Assembly (NCBI RefSeq): GCF_021184045.1
Contig: NZ_CP073710.1
Location: forward strand, 186,001 to 250,000
DNA from: Methanococcoides orientis
GTDB lineage: Archaea > Halobacteriota > Methanosarcinia > Methanosarcinales > Methanosarcinaceae
Direction: 5' to 3'
Length of the DNA stretch: 64,000 bases
A model generated the notes under the pieces. That model ran no database searches. It was not told the origin of the DNA and saw only the letters and a program-made list of their open reading frames with translations. The position numbers and the translations under genes are program-made. Shown here piece after piece: positions 37,085 to 46,330 of the stretch (its first letter is position 1; every line of letters starts with the position of its first letter).

Positions 37085-37972
37085 TCACTTGATGAGGCCT
37101 TTGGATAATAGGGCAGAATTAACAGCATCAACCAGCTCTGTTCTTCTCTCAAATGTTGACATGATCGTTTCCGGTAATCTAATGATCGTTACCCTGTACC
37201 TTGTTGCGATGAAATAACTTACCATGGCTAGAATGAAACCTCCGATCATGTCAGTTATCCAGTGTATTCCAAGATAGAGTATCGTAAATTGAATCGCAAT
37301 TGTAGTTGCCAGTGAAAAGATCTTAAACCTCGTAAGGTCGGTCCTGAATATCATCAACATGGCCATGATGGATAATGCTGCATGAAGGCTGGGGAAGCAA
37401 TTGTCAAGGAAAGGGTCTACAATTGTAACTCCTTGCAGGATTATGGGACTCAGGTCATACAGCAGGGGGGCAACGGTTGGTAATGTAAAACCTGTTACTG
37501 ATACAGGTACATAAATGTAAAATGGTAGTGCCACCAGATAGATCGCGACGAAAGCTATGGTATATTCCTGCAATACCTCAAGTTTCTGTGTGTGCATGAG
37601 CAACAGGAATGTGAAGATCAACAGGAAAGAAAATCCGATCAAATAAACGGCTGCACTGATATATGTCAACATTGGGCTTGCAAAATTCTGGAAATAAGAG
37701 ACTGCATCTCCTTCGATGAGCATCATATATCCGGCATAGTTGGTGTATGTTCCTTTATCAAGAAAATTTGCAATTGCAAGCTGGGATTTCACAAGCATGT
37801 AGACAAAACATGCCGATAAAAAATATGGCAATGTATCCAGAGAATACATCCATCTGTAGTTCTTTTTATTATTATTCTTGAACTCTTCCGGCACAAAAAT
37901 ATAATACGCCAAAGCTATCATGCAGATAAGTATTGGCGTCATTATTAGAGACATTAAATATGAAGCTGTCAT
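37085..37972 (-). CDS. PAP2-family membrane phosphatase
   Basis: A 295-residue integral membrane protein with about six hydrophobic segments. The family motifs are PSLHAALS (His) and LYLGIHWITDMIGG (His and Asp) typical of lipid phosphate phosphatases and Aur1-like enzymes. It may act on polyprenyl diphosphate or phospholipid. Same strand as the dehydrogenase gene, 94 bases apart. Confidence 0.85.
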   Translation of the reverse strand: MTASYLMSLIMTPILICMIALAYYIFVPEEFKNNNKKNYRWMYSLDTLPYFLSACFVYMLVKSQLAIANFLDKGTYTNYAGYMMLIEGDAVSYFQNFASPMLTYISAAVYLIGFSFLLIFTFLLLMHTQKLEVLQEYTIAFVAIYLVALPFYIYVPVSVTGFTLPTVAPLLYDLSPIILQGVTIVDPFLDNCFPSLHAALSIMAMLMIFRTDLTRFKIFSLATTIAIQFTILYLGIHWITDMIGGFILAMVSYFIATRYRVTIIRLPETIMSTFERRTELVDAVNSALLSKGLIK

Positions 37973-38144
37973 TCCCTATCAATCCATTTGGTTCAAATTA
38001 ATCGATCAGACAGGCTCTTATTAAGCATATTTCGGGTATAAATGGTTTATGTACACTTGATCAAAATTATGCTTACAAATAAAATAATTACGATAAAATA
38101 AGTTATGCTATATAGGGCACGATTTAGGGTCCTATGTAAAGGTA

Positions 38145-38183
38145 TGTTACATGAGCTGCTAAACACAGCATATTCATGTAACA
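38145..38183. repeat. Strong inverted repeat downstream of the 38206 gene
   Basis: TGTTACATGA (38145-38154) and TCATGTAACA (38174-38183) pair over ten bases, with GCTG/CAGC (38155-38169) stacking inside. It would form a 14-bp stem. No T-run follows on the minus strand, so it is not a clear terminator. Confidence 0.6.
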
Positions 38184-38205
38184 AATAAGTCTTATGAAGG
38201 CCAGA

Positions 38206-38409
38206 TCAGTTCTTTCTTTCTTTCTTTTTCTGAACGATCTTTTCCATCTTTTTAGCCCACATGTCTTCGTTCATATCAGTGTACTCACATTCAAGATAGT
38301 GTTCAACAGCGATGGTTAGTGCTTCCTTTGTAGATGAGCTGTTGCATTTTTTCTTTAATTCCTGTAGTTGCTCTTCTGCAAGGACTGTTTGTGCGTGTAC
38401 TATCTTCAT
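38206..38409 (-). CDS. Small protein, DUF5371-like
   Basis: A 67-residue basic protein (MKIVHAQTVLAEEQLQELKK, then SSSTKEALTIAVEHYLECEY). The pattern is like a ribbon-helix-helix or similar small regulator; I think it is DUF5371 of methanogens. ATG 38409 is chosen because GAGGAG lies nine bases ahead; a longer frame from 38445 lacks a site. Confidence 0.7.
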   Translation of the reverse strand: MKIVHAQTVLAEEQLQELKKKCNSSSTKEALTIAVEHYLECEYTDMNEDMWAKKMEKIVQKKKERKN

Positions 38410-38591
38410 ATGTTTATTCTCCTCTTTTGAAGTGGTTAACCCCAATGCCCCCTCATAATTATAATAATATATAATCTTGTCGAATTCTAATTATGGGAAG
38501 TTTCAGCTTTCAAATTATCAATGAAGTTCCTTTGCCCAGCATTTTAACCAATAAGTTTAAAAGAGTGATCGACATTACAGGAGTATCGCGA

Positions 38592-38669
38592 GGGCGTGTG
38601 GCCTAGCCAGGATATGGCGGCAGCCTCCTAAGCTGTAAACCAGGGGTTCAAATCCCTTCACGCCCGCCA
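38592..38669 (+). tRNA. tRNA-Arg (CCT)
   Basis: Acceptor GGGCGTG/CACGCCC, anticodon stem GCAGC/GCTGT with loop CTCCTAA (anticodon CCT, reading AGG), T-loop TTCAAAT and encoded CCA (38667-38669). TTTAAAAGAG upstream (about 38555) may be its TATA region. Confidence 0.95.
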
Positions 38670-38709
38670 TTATTCTTCTATCATTTTTACAAACACAGGA
38701 GCTTGCATA

Positions 38710-39162
38710 TTGATCAGAAAAGCTGAGTTAAGGGATGTTGATGCTATCAAAAAGATCATCAATTATTATGCAAGCCAGGATCAGATGCTACCTCGATCGG
38801 TCAGTGAACTCTATGAGGCGATCCGCAATTTTTATGTTTATGAAGTAGAAGAGGAAGTCGTTGGTTGTTGTGGACTTCAGGTCCTGTGGGTGGATCTTGC
38901 CGAGGTCCTGTCCTTTGCGATACTTCCGGAATATCGGGGAAAAGGGATCGGCACTCAACTTCTGGATGCATGTCTTAATGATGCCCGGGAACTTGGTGTT
39001 ACAAAAGTATTCACATTAACCTATGCACCTGTCTTTTTTGAGAAGAATGGGTTCAAACGTGTGGACAAATCGTCCCTTCCCCATAAGATCTGGAGCGGCT
39101 GTATCAAATGCCATAAGTTCCCGGATTGTGATGAGATAGCGCTTTCCATGGATATTTCCTGA
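38710..39162 (+). CDS. N-acetyltransferase (GNAT), ArgA-like
   Basis: A 150-residue GNAT protein. RKAELRDVDAIKKIINYYAS, AILPEYRGKGIGTQLLDACL and the C-terminal HKIWSGCIKCHKFPDCDEIA match archaeal short N-acetylglutamate synthase-like enzymes. It would supply acetylglutamate to ArgB (42406) for arginine synthesis. TTG 38710 is the apparent start, with GGAG nine bases ahead. Confidence 0.85.
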   Translation: MIRKAELRDVDAIKKIINYYASQDQMLPRSVSELYEAIRNFYVYEVEEEVVGCCGLQVLWVDLAEVLSFAILPEYRGKGIGTQLLDACLNDARELGVTKVFTLTYAPVFFEKNGFKRVDKSSLPHKIWSGCIKCHKFPDCDEIALSMDIS

Positions 39163-39232
39163 TCTAATAGGCGATGTATGGTATTTATAAATCGTAAGAT
39201 ATATCTGTTGAGCTAGTTTCAGTAACTACGGG

Positions 39233-40177
39233 ATGATCACAATGATAAAGACACGTATCAGAGATTTCATTATTACAAAAGATGACTGGATATTTGCAGT
39301 GGCTGACTACTTTCATCCTGATGGGGTGAGGTGTATATTAAGGTACGTTCCGGATGAATCTGGTGACCGTCAGCTAAACGGTATGAGCTATCGAAAATAC
39401 GATTTCGATGTTTCTTTCGATTTTATGCGTGAGAACAAGCCTGAGTGGGTACAGGATGTTCACATCGTCCCTGAAGATCAGGTGAAGCAAGTTCTTTATC
39501 CCTCAGATCCTGTCCCTGAACTCATAAATCAGGATGGGAGGGTGAAGGCTGTTGCAGATGTGCTACTCAGTGCTGGCATTCCTCTTGAAAAAATGGGCGT
39601 TACCGGATCATTCCTTCCTGGATTGCAAAATGAACAGTCTGATGTTGATTTTGTTGTCTATGGCAATGATTGGTTCAGGGCAAGAGATGCAATTTCAGCT
39701 GCAAAGGAGAAGGGCGGTTTTATTGAAGATATCGATGAGGATATGTGGCATCGAATATACAACAAGCGCATCCCTGAGATCTCCTATGAGGAATTCATCC
39801 TTCATGAAAAGCGCAAGGGTAACAGGGGCATGGTTGGAGGTACCTATTTCGATCTGCTGTTCGTGCGTGACTGGGATCAGATAAATGAGCCACTTTCACG
39901 AGGCACAGACGTTGGTACTATGAGGATCGAAGCAACAGTTACTGATGATGGACTTGCTTTTGATAATCCTTCTGTTTACAAGGTTGACCACGATGAGATC
40001 GATCATGTGTTGTCATACACTCATACCTATGCAGGGCAGGCTCTGGAAGGAGAGGTCATTGATGCACAGGGTGTCGTCGAACAGGTGGGTGACATCAAGA
40101 GACTTGTAGTGGGCACTTCCAGAGAGCCAAAGGGTGAGTGGATAAGATCCCTGACATTGCTTGAGAAGAACAGTTAA
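39233..40177 (+). CDS. Nucleotidyltransferase-domain protein
   Basis: A 314-residue protein. The pol-beta-like motif GVTGSFLPGLQNEQSDVDFVV is present, with the GS and two Asp residues of the catalytic triad. The N-terminal 60 residues and the C-terminal part are unassigned. It may be a tRNA or small-molecule nucleotidyltransferase. ATG 39242 is a second possible start. Confidence 0.7.
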   Translation: MITMIKTRIRDFIITKDDWIFAVADYFHPDGVRCILRYVPDESGDRQLNGMSYRKYDFDVSFDFMRENKPEWVQDVHIVPEDQVKQVLYPSDPVPELINQDGRVKAVADVLLSAGIPLEKMGVTGSFLPGLQNEQSDVDFVVYGNDWFRARDAISAAKEKGGFIEDIDEDMWHRIYNKRIPEISYEEFILHEKRKGNRGMVGGTYFDLLFVRDWDQINEPLSRGTDVGTMRIEATVTDDGLAFDNPSVYKVDHDEIDHVLSYTHTYAGQALEGEVIDAQGVVEQVGDIKRLVVGTSREPKGEWIRSLTLLEKNS

Positions 40178-40302
40178 TAATGGGACGCCAGTGTTCCAAA
40201 ATTCATATGTATGTTGTCTTTATCAGAAAGGGATAATATTAGGTAATAAACACTTGGAAGATAAACAATTACAAAAAAAGGTTAACAACGGAGGCAGGAA
40301 AA

Positions 40303-40629
40303 TTAACCTCCTCCTGTTGCCTGGAATACTTCTTCCAATGTGCTTGATTGTGCATCTTCGGCTTGCCTTTTGATACGTTCTTTCATCTCTTCTTCTGAAA
40401 TTGCGTATTCTTTGCCTGCACTTGCTTTTTTATCTGTGATCTGTAGAGTGTCCACCCTGTAATAAAGCTCGGTTGTATCGAGAAGTGCCCATGTGCCTTC
40501 ATCATCTGTTTTGATTTCGACAATTTCTCCAATGGTATCTGTATTGATATACCTGACATTGCTGCCAATAGTTATTGGGGCACCGTTTACATCAACAACT
40601 ACATCGACAACTGAAGCCTCTTCATCCAA
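40303..40629 (-). CDS. DUF2098-like protein
   Basis: A 108-residue protein with a small beta-rich core (GAPITIGSNVRYINTDTIGE, then EGTWALLDTTELYYRVDTLQ) that I believe is DUF2098, found in methanogens. It is 14 bases downstream of mptA on the same strand, so probably cotranscribed. Function unknown. Confidence 0.75.
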   Translation of the reverse strand: MDEEASVVDVVVDVNGAPITIGSNVRYINTDTIGEIVEIKTDDEGTWALLDTTELYYRVDTLQITDKKASAGKEYAISEEEMKERIKRQAEDAQSSTLEEVFQATGGG

Positions 40630-40643
40630 GATGTGATCTCTCC

Positions 40644-41597
40644 TTAATTGTTCTCTATCTCGTCTCTTAGTTTACCGAGAAGTGCAACCCTTTCTGCAAA
40701 TGCATTATGCCTGTGTATGCTCTCTTCGTTGATCTGCTTGATCGTAACAATAGCCTCGTCAGGGACATGTGTGAACTCGCTGACAATTTTCTTTGCCATT
40801 GTCCTGACACAATCTTCAACGAACTTAGGGTTCTTGTGAGCTCTTTCTACAACAAGTGCCTCGTCTGAACGTTTGAGAAGCTCGACAATACTGGAGCTCA
40901 TTGAATTTTCAATGATCTCAATGATCGTATCCAGTGAGATCACTACGTCACCGCTGACCTCAAGTGAGATTATGCCACGTCCTCTCTGGTTGTGAGTTGC
41001 CATTGGGACCTTGTTCAGGAAATTAATGACGGTTTCGAGGTCAACACCAAGTTCGCGCAGTGCTGCCTTTGCATTGTCTCTCATAATTTCCTGGGCACAT
41101 GGGCAGGCGGTCATGCCGACAACTTCTGCACCGATGAGCTTTTTGACATCAATATCTTCTTCGTTTGGTCTTGTGGCAATGGCCTCTGCAAATATATCCA
41201 CAACTTCCTGACATTGCATTTTGGTGGATGGTGATTCTCTTTTGACCACGTATTCACTTTTCATGCGTACTTCGGAGCGTGTGGCATACTCGTGCCTGCC
41301 CAGAAGGTTCCTTGCAACATCGCTGCAGAGTTCCTCTATCTCATAAACAGGCATATTGATGGCCTTTTCAAGAACCTCATCGATTGCCTCAAAATTACGA
41401 GAGAGATTTGCACCTTTACGATCTGAAGGTAGGTCCACGAAGATTTCAAAAGTTGAAATAAGTACGATCGGACGCTTGTCTTTTCGTTTGATCTCAACAA
41501 GTTTTTTTACTTCGGTCACACCTACGCGTGTAAGGTTTATAGGTATTTGTGGTTTATTTGCTTGTACGTCAGGGAATTGCGCAACTGGAAGCTCCAT
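40644..41597 (-). CDS. mptA: GTP cyclohydrolase MptA (FolE2-like)
   Basis: A 317-residue Fe(II)-dependent GTP cyclohydrolase that makes 7,8-dihydroneopterin 2',3'-cyclic phosphate, the first step to tetrahydromethanopterin, the one-carbon carrier of methanogenesis. [15 protein letters not shown] holds the conserved Cys region; [20 protein letters not shown] is family-like. ATG 41597 has AGAGGTCA five bases ahead; a longer frame from 41663 is not supported. Confidence 0.93.
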   Translation of the reverse strand: MELPVAQFPDVQANKPQIPINLTRVGVTEVKKLVEIKRKDKRPIVLISTFEIFVDLPSDRKGANLSRNFEAIDEVLEKAINMPVYEIEELCSDVARNLLGRHEYATRSEVRMKSEYVVKRESPSTKMQCQEVVDIFAEAIATRPNEEDIDVKKLIGAEVVGMTACPCAQEIMRDNAKAALRELGVDLETVINFLNKVPMATHNQRGRGIISLEVSGDVVISLDTIIEIIENSMSSSIVELLKRSDEALVVERAHKNPKFVEDCVRTMAKKIVSEFTHVPDEAIVTIKQINEESIHRHNAFAERVALLGKLRDEIENN

Positions 41598-41919
41598 TTT
41601 TATGACCTCTAATAAGAAATTAAAATAAATTACGTTTAAGTTATGCTTTTGGATTAATAACAATCACAAACATAGTCATTACATGTAAATGTTTTGTTGT
41701 GATGCATCATTTTAGCACCGGGTGCTGGGTGGCATACTTATATATTTTTGGGTATTGGGCAAATATATAAATCTTTTTTCATTATTTTTCCGAAGCAGTC
41801 CGTATGACAAATTAACTTGATTTGCAGAAACATGATCGAAAGGCAACATTAAAAGAAAACTATTTATACCTCGTAAGTACAAGTACATATAACCGATAAC
41901 GGGTAAGTAAGGTGATAAA
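41598..41919. promoter_or_regulatory. mptA/MC1 intergenic region with divergent promoters
   Basis: These 322 bases hold no gene. A minus-strand TATA (CAAAAATATATAA, 41738-41750) would start mptA transcription near 41718, within a perfect palindrome AGCACCGGGTGCT (41714-41726). A plus-strand BRE/TATA (GAAAACTATTTATA, about 41855-41868) fits MC1 with a start near 41893. AATATATAAAT at about 41763 is another weak TATA. Confidence 0.5.
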
Positions 41920-42216
41920 ATGTCTGAAACAAGAAACTTTGTGTTACGAGACAGTAAGGGTAAAGAACATGGCGTATTCACCGGTAAACAGCCACGTCAG
42001 GCAGCTCTTAAAGTTGCTAACCGGGGCAAGGGTACCAAATCCAAGCCAGAAAAGATCATGCTTCGTGAGCGTGGCACTAAGAAAGTACATGTGTTCCTTG
42101 GATGGAAGCAAATGGTCGCTGCACCAAAGAACAAACCTGACTGGATGCCTGACAAGATCAACAAGCCATTCGTCAAGAAACAGAAGCCAGGTATTATCAA
42201 ACTGGACAAGATCTAA
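41920..42216 (+). CDS. Chromosomal protein MC1
   Basis: A 98-residue basic DNA-bending protein found in Methanosarcinales and halophiles, which packs the chromosome without histones or with them. SETRNFVLRDSKGKEHGVFT and LRERGTKKVHVFLGWKQMV are the MC1 signatures. The ATG follows AAGGTGATAAA. Confidence 0.95.
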   Translation: MSETRNFVLRDSKGKEHGVFTGKQPRQAALKVANRGKGTKSKPEKIMLRERGTKKVHVFLGWKQMVAAPKNKPDWMPDKINKPFVKKQKPGIIKLDKI

Positions 42217-42228
42217 TCTTCTTACATT

Positions 42229-42263
42229 AATTTGTGAGGGTCTGCTTAAGGGCCCTGCAAATT
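42229..42263 (+). terminator. Terminator after MC1
   Basis: AATTTG pairs with CAAATT, then AGGG with CCCT, around a 13-base loop; CTACTTTTTG follows. Confidence 0.6.
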
Positions 42264-42405
42264 CTACTTTTTGAGATATTTGTTCTGGTTCTTTTTTGTT
42301 TTTCTTTTCGTCCTTTCGTTTATCTATAAACTGGTGTTATTCTGTGAGCCAAGGCTATTCCTATATCAAAAAGCTTTATAAACTGGACTCCGCTATTGTA
42401 TTCAT

Positions 42406-43296
42406 ATGACAGGAAAAAGAGAGAACGTTCTGATCGAAGCTCTTCCTTATATCCGGGATTTCCATGACTCTGTAATGGTGATCAAGGTCGGAGGGCATGC
42501 TATGGTCAATCCTTCTGTTATGAACGACATCATGCAGGATGTTGTCCTTTTACGTTTTGTAGGGATCCATCCGGTCATTGTTCATGGCGGTGGGCCTGAG
42601 ATCACTGAAAAAATGGAGCGTATGGGGAAGAAACCTGAGTTCGTAGGTGGATTAAGGATAACCGATGATGAGACCATGGAGATCGCACGCATGGTTCTTG
42701 TGGGCAACATCAATACGAAGATCGTATCCCTGATAGGAAAACATGGTGGAAAGGGTGTAGGTCTTTCAGGAAAAGATGGGAAAATGATAATGGCCAGGAA
42801 AAAGGCCACTCAGCGGATTATGATCGAGGACGTCGAGCATGATGTGGACCTTGGCTGGGTCGGAGAGACCGAGATCATCAATCCGGAACTCATTAACATC
42901 GTCACAGCTAATGATTATATTCCTGTTATCTCGCCGATCGCAATGGATGTGGAAGGTAATGCATTGAACATCAATGCTGACACTGTCGCCGGTGATCTTG
43001 CAGATGCTTTGCACGCAAAGAAATTGATATTGATGACGGATGTTCCGGGAGTTCTCAGGGACCAGTCGGACAGGTCCAGCCGTATCTCCCGTATAAGGGT
43101 GGATGAAGTGGAGTCACTGATAGAAGAAGGCATTATAAGCGGCGGAATGATCCCAAAAATGAGAAGTGCCGGGGCAAGTGTACTTGGTGGCGTGGAGCGC
43201 GTCCACATAATAGATGGTAGTGTATCCCATTCTGTCCTGCTCGAGCTTTTCACCGATCAGGGAATTGGTACGATGGTATATCAGGACACGGAATAA
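42406..43296 (+). CDS. argB: Acetylglutamate kinase
   Basis: A 296-residue kinase making N-acetylglutamyl phosphate, the second step of arginine synthesis. VIKVGGHAMVNPSV and VHGGGPEITEKMERMG are the phosphate and substrate motifs, SGGMIPKMRSA the C-terminal one. It is alone on its strand with a hairpin at the end. A TATA-like AAGCTTTATAAAC lies about 40 bases before the ATG. Confidence 0.96.
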   Translation: MTGKRENVLIEALPYIRDFHDSVMVIKVGGHAMVNPSVMNDIMQDVVLLRFVGIHPVIVHGGGPEITEKMERMGKKPEFVGGLRITDDETMEIARMVLVGNINTKIVSLIGKHGGKGVGLSGKDGKMIMARKKATQRIMIEDVEHDVDLGWVGETEIINPELINIVTANDYIPVISPIAMDVEGNALNINADTVAGDLADALHAKKLILMTDVPGVLRDQSDRSSRISRIRVDEVESLIEEGIISGGMIPKMRSAGASVLGGVERVHIIDGSVSHSVLLELFTDQGIGTMVYQDTE

Positions 43297-43304
43297 ACGT
43301 GTCC
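43284..43304 (+). terminator. Terminator after argB
   Basis: GGACACG/CGTGTCC, with the stop codon in the seven-base loop, followed by T-rich sequence (CTTTTCTTTTTTATTTT). Confidence 0.65.
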
Positions 43305-43344
43305 TTATCCATTCTTTTCTTTTTTATTTTAAAGTGCTGATATC

Positions 43345-44385
43345 TTAATCCAGTATGGGGCTTCCATAGGTAAGATCGTCCAGCTCAAGAACTTTCTTCC
43401 ATAGATCCTTGCATTCGCAGTTAAGCTCTTCAAGTACCCTCAGGTCCTGAGTTCTGGAATAAAGATGTACGGCATCCGATACATCCCTGCTGCATTTCTT
43501 ACAGTTATGCGGGCCACGTTTTGAGCCTGCACCTACCGGATCTGAAGTGATGACAAGTTCCGGATGCTTCTGTTTCGCTCGCTGAAGTATCTCAACAATA
43601 CTCCATAACCATGGTGGCCTGTATTGACCTCTTTGCCACAGGTGTTCCACATAGGTACCGTTCTGCACATTGCACAGGTTGATTGAAATGGTCTGTGCAT
43701 GTTCAGCAACGTCATCAATGGTCTTGACAATGTCTTCCAATGCTTCCTTTTCCGAGAGGAAAAGTGGTTTTAACAACAGGTAAGCTTTCATGGTTACCCC
43801 ATTGTTTCTGGCCACTGTTGCCGCATTAGTATAATCAGTGAACTTGAATCCTTTGTTTATGGAATTCTTGCGAATATTATCTGAACTTGTTTCAAGACCG
43901 ATGGCGACCTCAAATGGTGTATCTCCAAGAGCATCAATGCAGGACTTCAGGATCTCGTCGGTGACAAATTCTGGTCTGCTTTCAACGATAACTTTGAACA
44001 CACGCTCATCCGCTGCCAGCTTTCCCAGTATGTTCTTCCTTGTCTCAACAGGTATCTCTTTTTCATCGAGGAAGCTGCCTGAGGTAAATATCTTGACCAT
44101 GAATCGCTCAAGTCTTTCACCTTTGTGCATGGCATTCTCAAGCTGCTTCTCAAGTTCTTCAGGTGTTGGGGGAACCTTTGCACTATCATAGACAAAGCCA
44201 CACATAGTGCAGCCGCCCGCCTTTCCCCACCAGCATCCTGATGTCTTGAAGATGATCGTCAGTGTATCTGCTGTTTCTCCGTTGAAGTGATCAGTACTCC
44301 TCCAGACAGCAGCAGGATAGTCATTAGATGATGGCTTTATACGCTGGCGGTTGCGTATGTCCAGTACGGCTTTGTTGAGTGACAT
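43345..44385 (-). CDS. Archaeosine radical SAM enzyme RaSEA
   Basis: A 346-residue radical SAM enzyme, the second partner (with ArcS) in making archaeosine at tRNA position 15, by release of glycine from the lysine adduct. The cluster motif has the spacing C-x7-C-x2-C (GCWWGKAGGCTMCGF), typical of this family. HNCKKCSRDV and CECKD are further Cys pairs. Its ATG overlaps the guaAB stop by one base pair (TAATG). Confidence 0.9.
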   Translation of the reverse strand: MSLNKAVLDIRNRQRIKPSSNDYPAAVWRSTDHFNGETADTLTIIFKTSGCWWGKAGGCTMCGFVYDSAKVPPTPEELEKQLENAMHKGERLERFMVKIFTSGSFLDEKEIPVETRKNILGKLAADERVFKVIVESRPEFVTDEILKSCIDALGDTPFEVAIGLETSSDNIRKNSINKGFKFTDYTNAATVARNNGVTMKAYLLLKPLFLSEKEALEDIVKTIDDVAEHAQTISINLCNVQNGTYVEHLWQRGQYRPPWLWSIVEILQRAKQKHPELVITSDPVGAGSKRGPHNCKKCSRDVSDAVHLYSRTQDLRVLEELNCECKDLWKKVLELDDLTYGSPILD

Positions 44386-45299
44386 TATTCGAACTCGATT
44401 GTTGCAGGTGGTTTTGGTGACAGGTCGTAGAGTACTCTGGCAACAGATGGTATCTCGCCGGAGATCCTTGTCTCGATCTTTTTAAGAGTTTCCCATGGAA
44501 GCTCAAGTGCTTCTGCGGTCATGCCATCTCTTGAGCCTACTGCACGAACTGCGACTATCCAGCCGTGTACCCTGACATCACCTTTGACACCGGTTCCCTT
44601 GCCGATAACTGCGGCGAAGGTCTGCCATGGCTTGAACTGCTCAAGCAGTTCTTCCTCAACGATAGCATTTGCCTCACGAACCACATCCACTTTCTCCTCG
44701 GTAACCTCTCCGATTATCCTTACAGAAAGTCCCGGTCCGGGGAATGGCATTCTCTCGCAGATCTCTTCAGGCAATCCAAGTTCCCATGCAACCTCGCGTA
44801 CTTCATCCTTATACAGGTCATCTATAGGTTCGATTATCTCCTTGAAATCGATACGATCGGGCAGTCCTCCTACGTTGTGGTGGGATTTGATACCGCCTTC
44901 TGATTCGATCTTGTCCGGATAGATGGTTCCCTGAATAAGATATTCTGCTTCGAGCTCACGTGCTTCTTCTTCAAAAATACGGATGAATGTCTCACCGACG
45001 ATCTTCCTTTTTTCCTCAGGGTCCTTTACTCCAACCAGTGCTTCGAGGAAACGGTCCTTGGCATGTATCACCTGAAGGTTCATGTCTGAAAATATCTTCT
45101 CGATGACTTCGGTCTCACCTTTTCTCATAAGTCCTGTGTCAATGTAGATCGGGAAGAACATGTCCCCAAGGGCACGGTTTGCAAGAACCGCACAGACCGA
45201 GCTGTCGACTCCGCCGGAAAGGCCTACGATAGTTTTTCCTTTGGCTTTTTCTTTTATCCTGTCTATGGCTTTAGGTATGAATTTTTCGACTTTTACCAT
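44385..45299 (-). CDS. guaAB: GMP synthase, ATP-pyrophosphatase subunit
   Basis: A 304-residue protein carrying the synthetase half of GMP synthase, turning XMP and ammonia to GMP. The PP-loop [10 protein letters not shown] (26-35) and the C-terminal [15 protein letters not shown] are diagnostic. Archaea split GuaA in two proteins; the glutaminase subunit is not in this window. ATG 45299 has no strong binding site visible. Confidence 0.93.
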   Translation of the reverse strand: MVKVEKFIPKAIDRIKEKAKGKTIVGLSGGVDSSVCAVLANRALGDMFFPIYIDTGLMRKGETEVIEKIFSDMNLQVIHAKDRFLEALVGVKDPEEKRKIVGETFIRIFEEEARELEAEYLIQGTIYPDKIESEGGIKSHHNVGGLPDRIDFKEIIEPIDDLYKDEVREVAWELGLPEEICERMPFPGPGLSVRIIGEVTEEKVDVVREANAIVEEELLEQFKPWQTFAAVIGKGTGVKGDVRVHGWIVAVRAVGSRDGMTAEALELPWETLKKIETRISGEIPSVARVLYDLSPKPPATIEFE

Positions 45300-45596
45300 G
45301 AAAATGAACTCCGGTTATGATGTGATGATAATCAATTAGTTAATATTGGTGGATTTCTTAAATAATGCTGTGCTTAATATGTTTGTTGGTTTTAATAGTA
45401 TCGATGTTAGATTAGAATCTATTCAATATTTTGTTTTTGTAGAAATCCCCTATATTTAAGAGACAAATCTGATTGTGATTCTTTTAAACTTGTCCATCGA
45501 TATTGACATAAAATTACTTTTTTTGGTAGGGAAATTGATTTTAATAGTTTTCTACAAACCAAAACGTATATTGCTAAATCATGTCTCGGAGCTACA

Positions 45597-46148
45597 ATGA
45601 TTCAAGATATATTGATTCCTTTCCTGCTGGTCGGGCTTGCTGAACTCGGCGATAAGACACAGCTTGCAGTGCTGCTTCTTTCTACAAAAACAAAAAAATA
45701 TACATCACTGCTTTTGGGCATTATGCTGGCATTCTTCTTTACTACCGGGATTGCCATACTTTTTGGAAATTATATTGCCCAGAAAATTCCTGTGGATTAT
45801 GTACGCATAGGCGCCGGATCATTGTTCATTTTGTTTGGTCTGCTTACCCTCTACAAAAGGGGCCAAACTGAAGAAGGGGATTCCAATGAACTTAAAGGTC
45901 CTTTCCTGTCAGGATTCTGGTTAATCCTCATTGCAGAGATGGGGGATAAAACACAGCTTGCTGCAGCCCTTTTTGCCACCCAGTACAACCCTTATCTGGT
46001 ATTTGTCGGGGTGATGCTGGCTTTGTTCACAATGTCTGTTATGGCTGTGTATCTTGGGAAGATCATAATGGAAAGAGTGGATAAAAATATCATATCCACG
46101 ATTGCAGGAATCCTGTTCATTGTGATAGGCGGTTCATTCTTCCTTTAA
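45597..46148 (+). CDS. TMEM165/GDT1 family cation transporter
   Basis: A 183-residue membrane protein of UPF0016. Two copies of E-x-G-D-K-T/S-Q are seen, ELGDKTQ at 16-22 and EMGDKTQ at 114-120, each in its own half with three hydrophobic segments. The family exchanges Mn or Ca ions. Start: GGAG five bases before ATG 45597. Confidence 0.92.
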   Translation: MIQDILIPFLLVGLAELGDKTQLAVLLLSTKTKKYTSLLLGIMLAFFFTTGIAILFGNYIAQKIPVDYVRIGAGSLFILFGLLTLYKRGQTEEGDSNELKGPFLSGFWLILIAEMGDKTQLAAALFATQYNPYLVFVGVMLALFTMSVMAVYLGKIIMERVDKNIISTIAGILFIVIGGSFFL

Positions 46149-46268
46149 ATTTGGGCTTTGCCTGAATCAGTTATGTAGAAAGTAGGTTTTCGACAGAGCT
46201 AATATTTTAGCCTTATGTAAACTCCTGGATCGGCATTTTATAATTTTTACTGTTGTGGTATGTGCATC

Positions 46269-46300
46269 ACTTTCACCCCGCATGGTCTGCTCTTAAATAT
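46269..46300 (+). promoter_or_regulatory. recQ promoter with the 13-bp box
   Basis: ACTTTCACCCCGC (46269-46281), ten bases, then CTTAAATAT (46292-46300). Same order and almost same spacing as at 27925. A start near 46325 leaves a leader of a few bases before ATG 46331 or 46349. Confidence 0.5.
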
Positions 46301-46330
46301 CTGTAGCCTCTTTAGTAGAATAAACATTAG

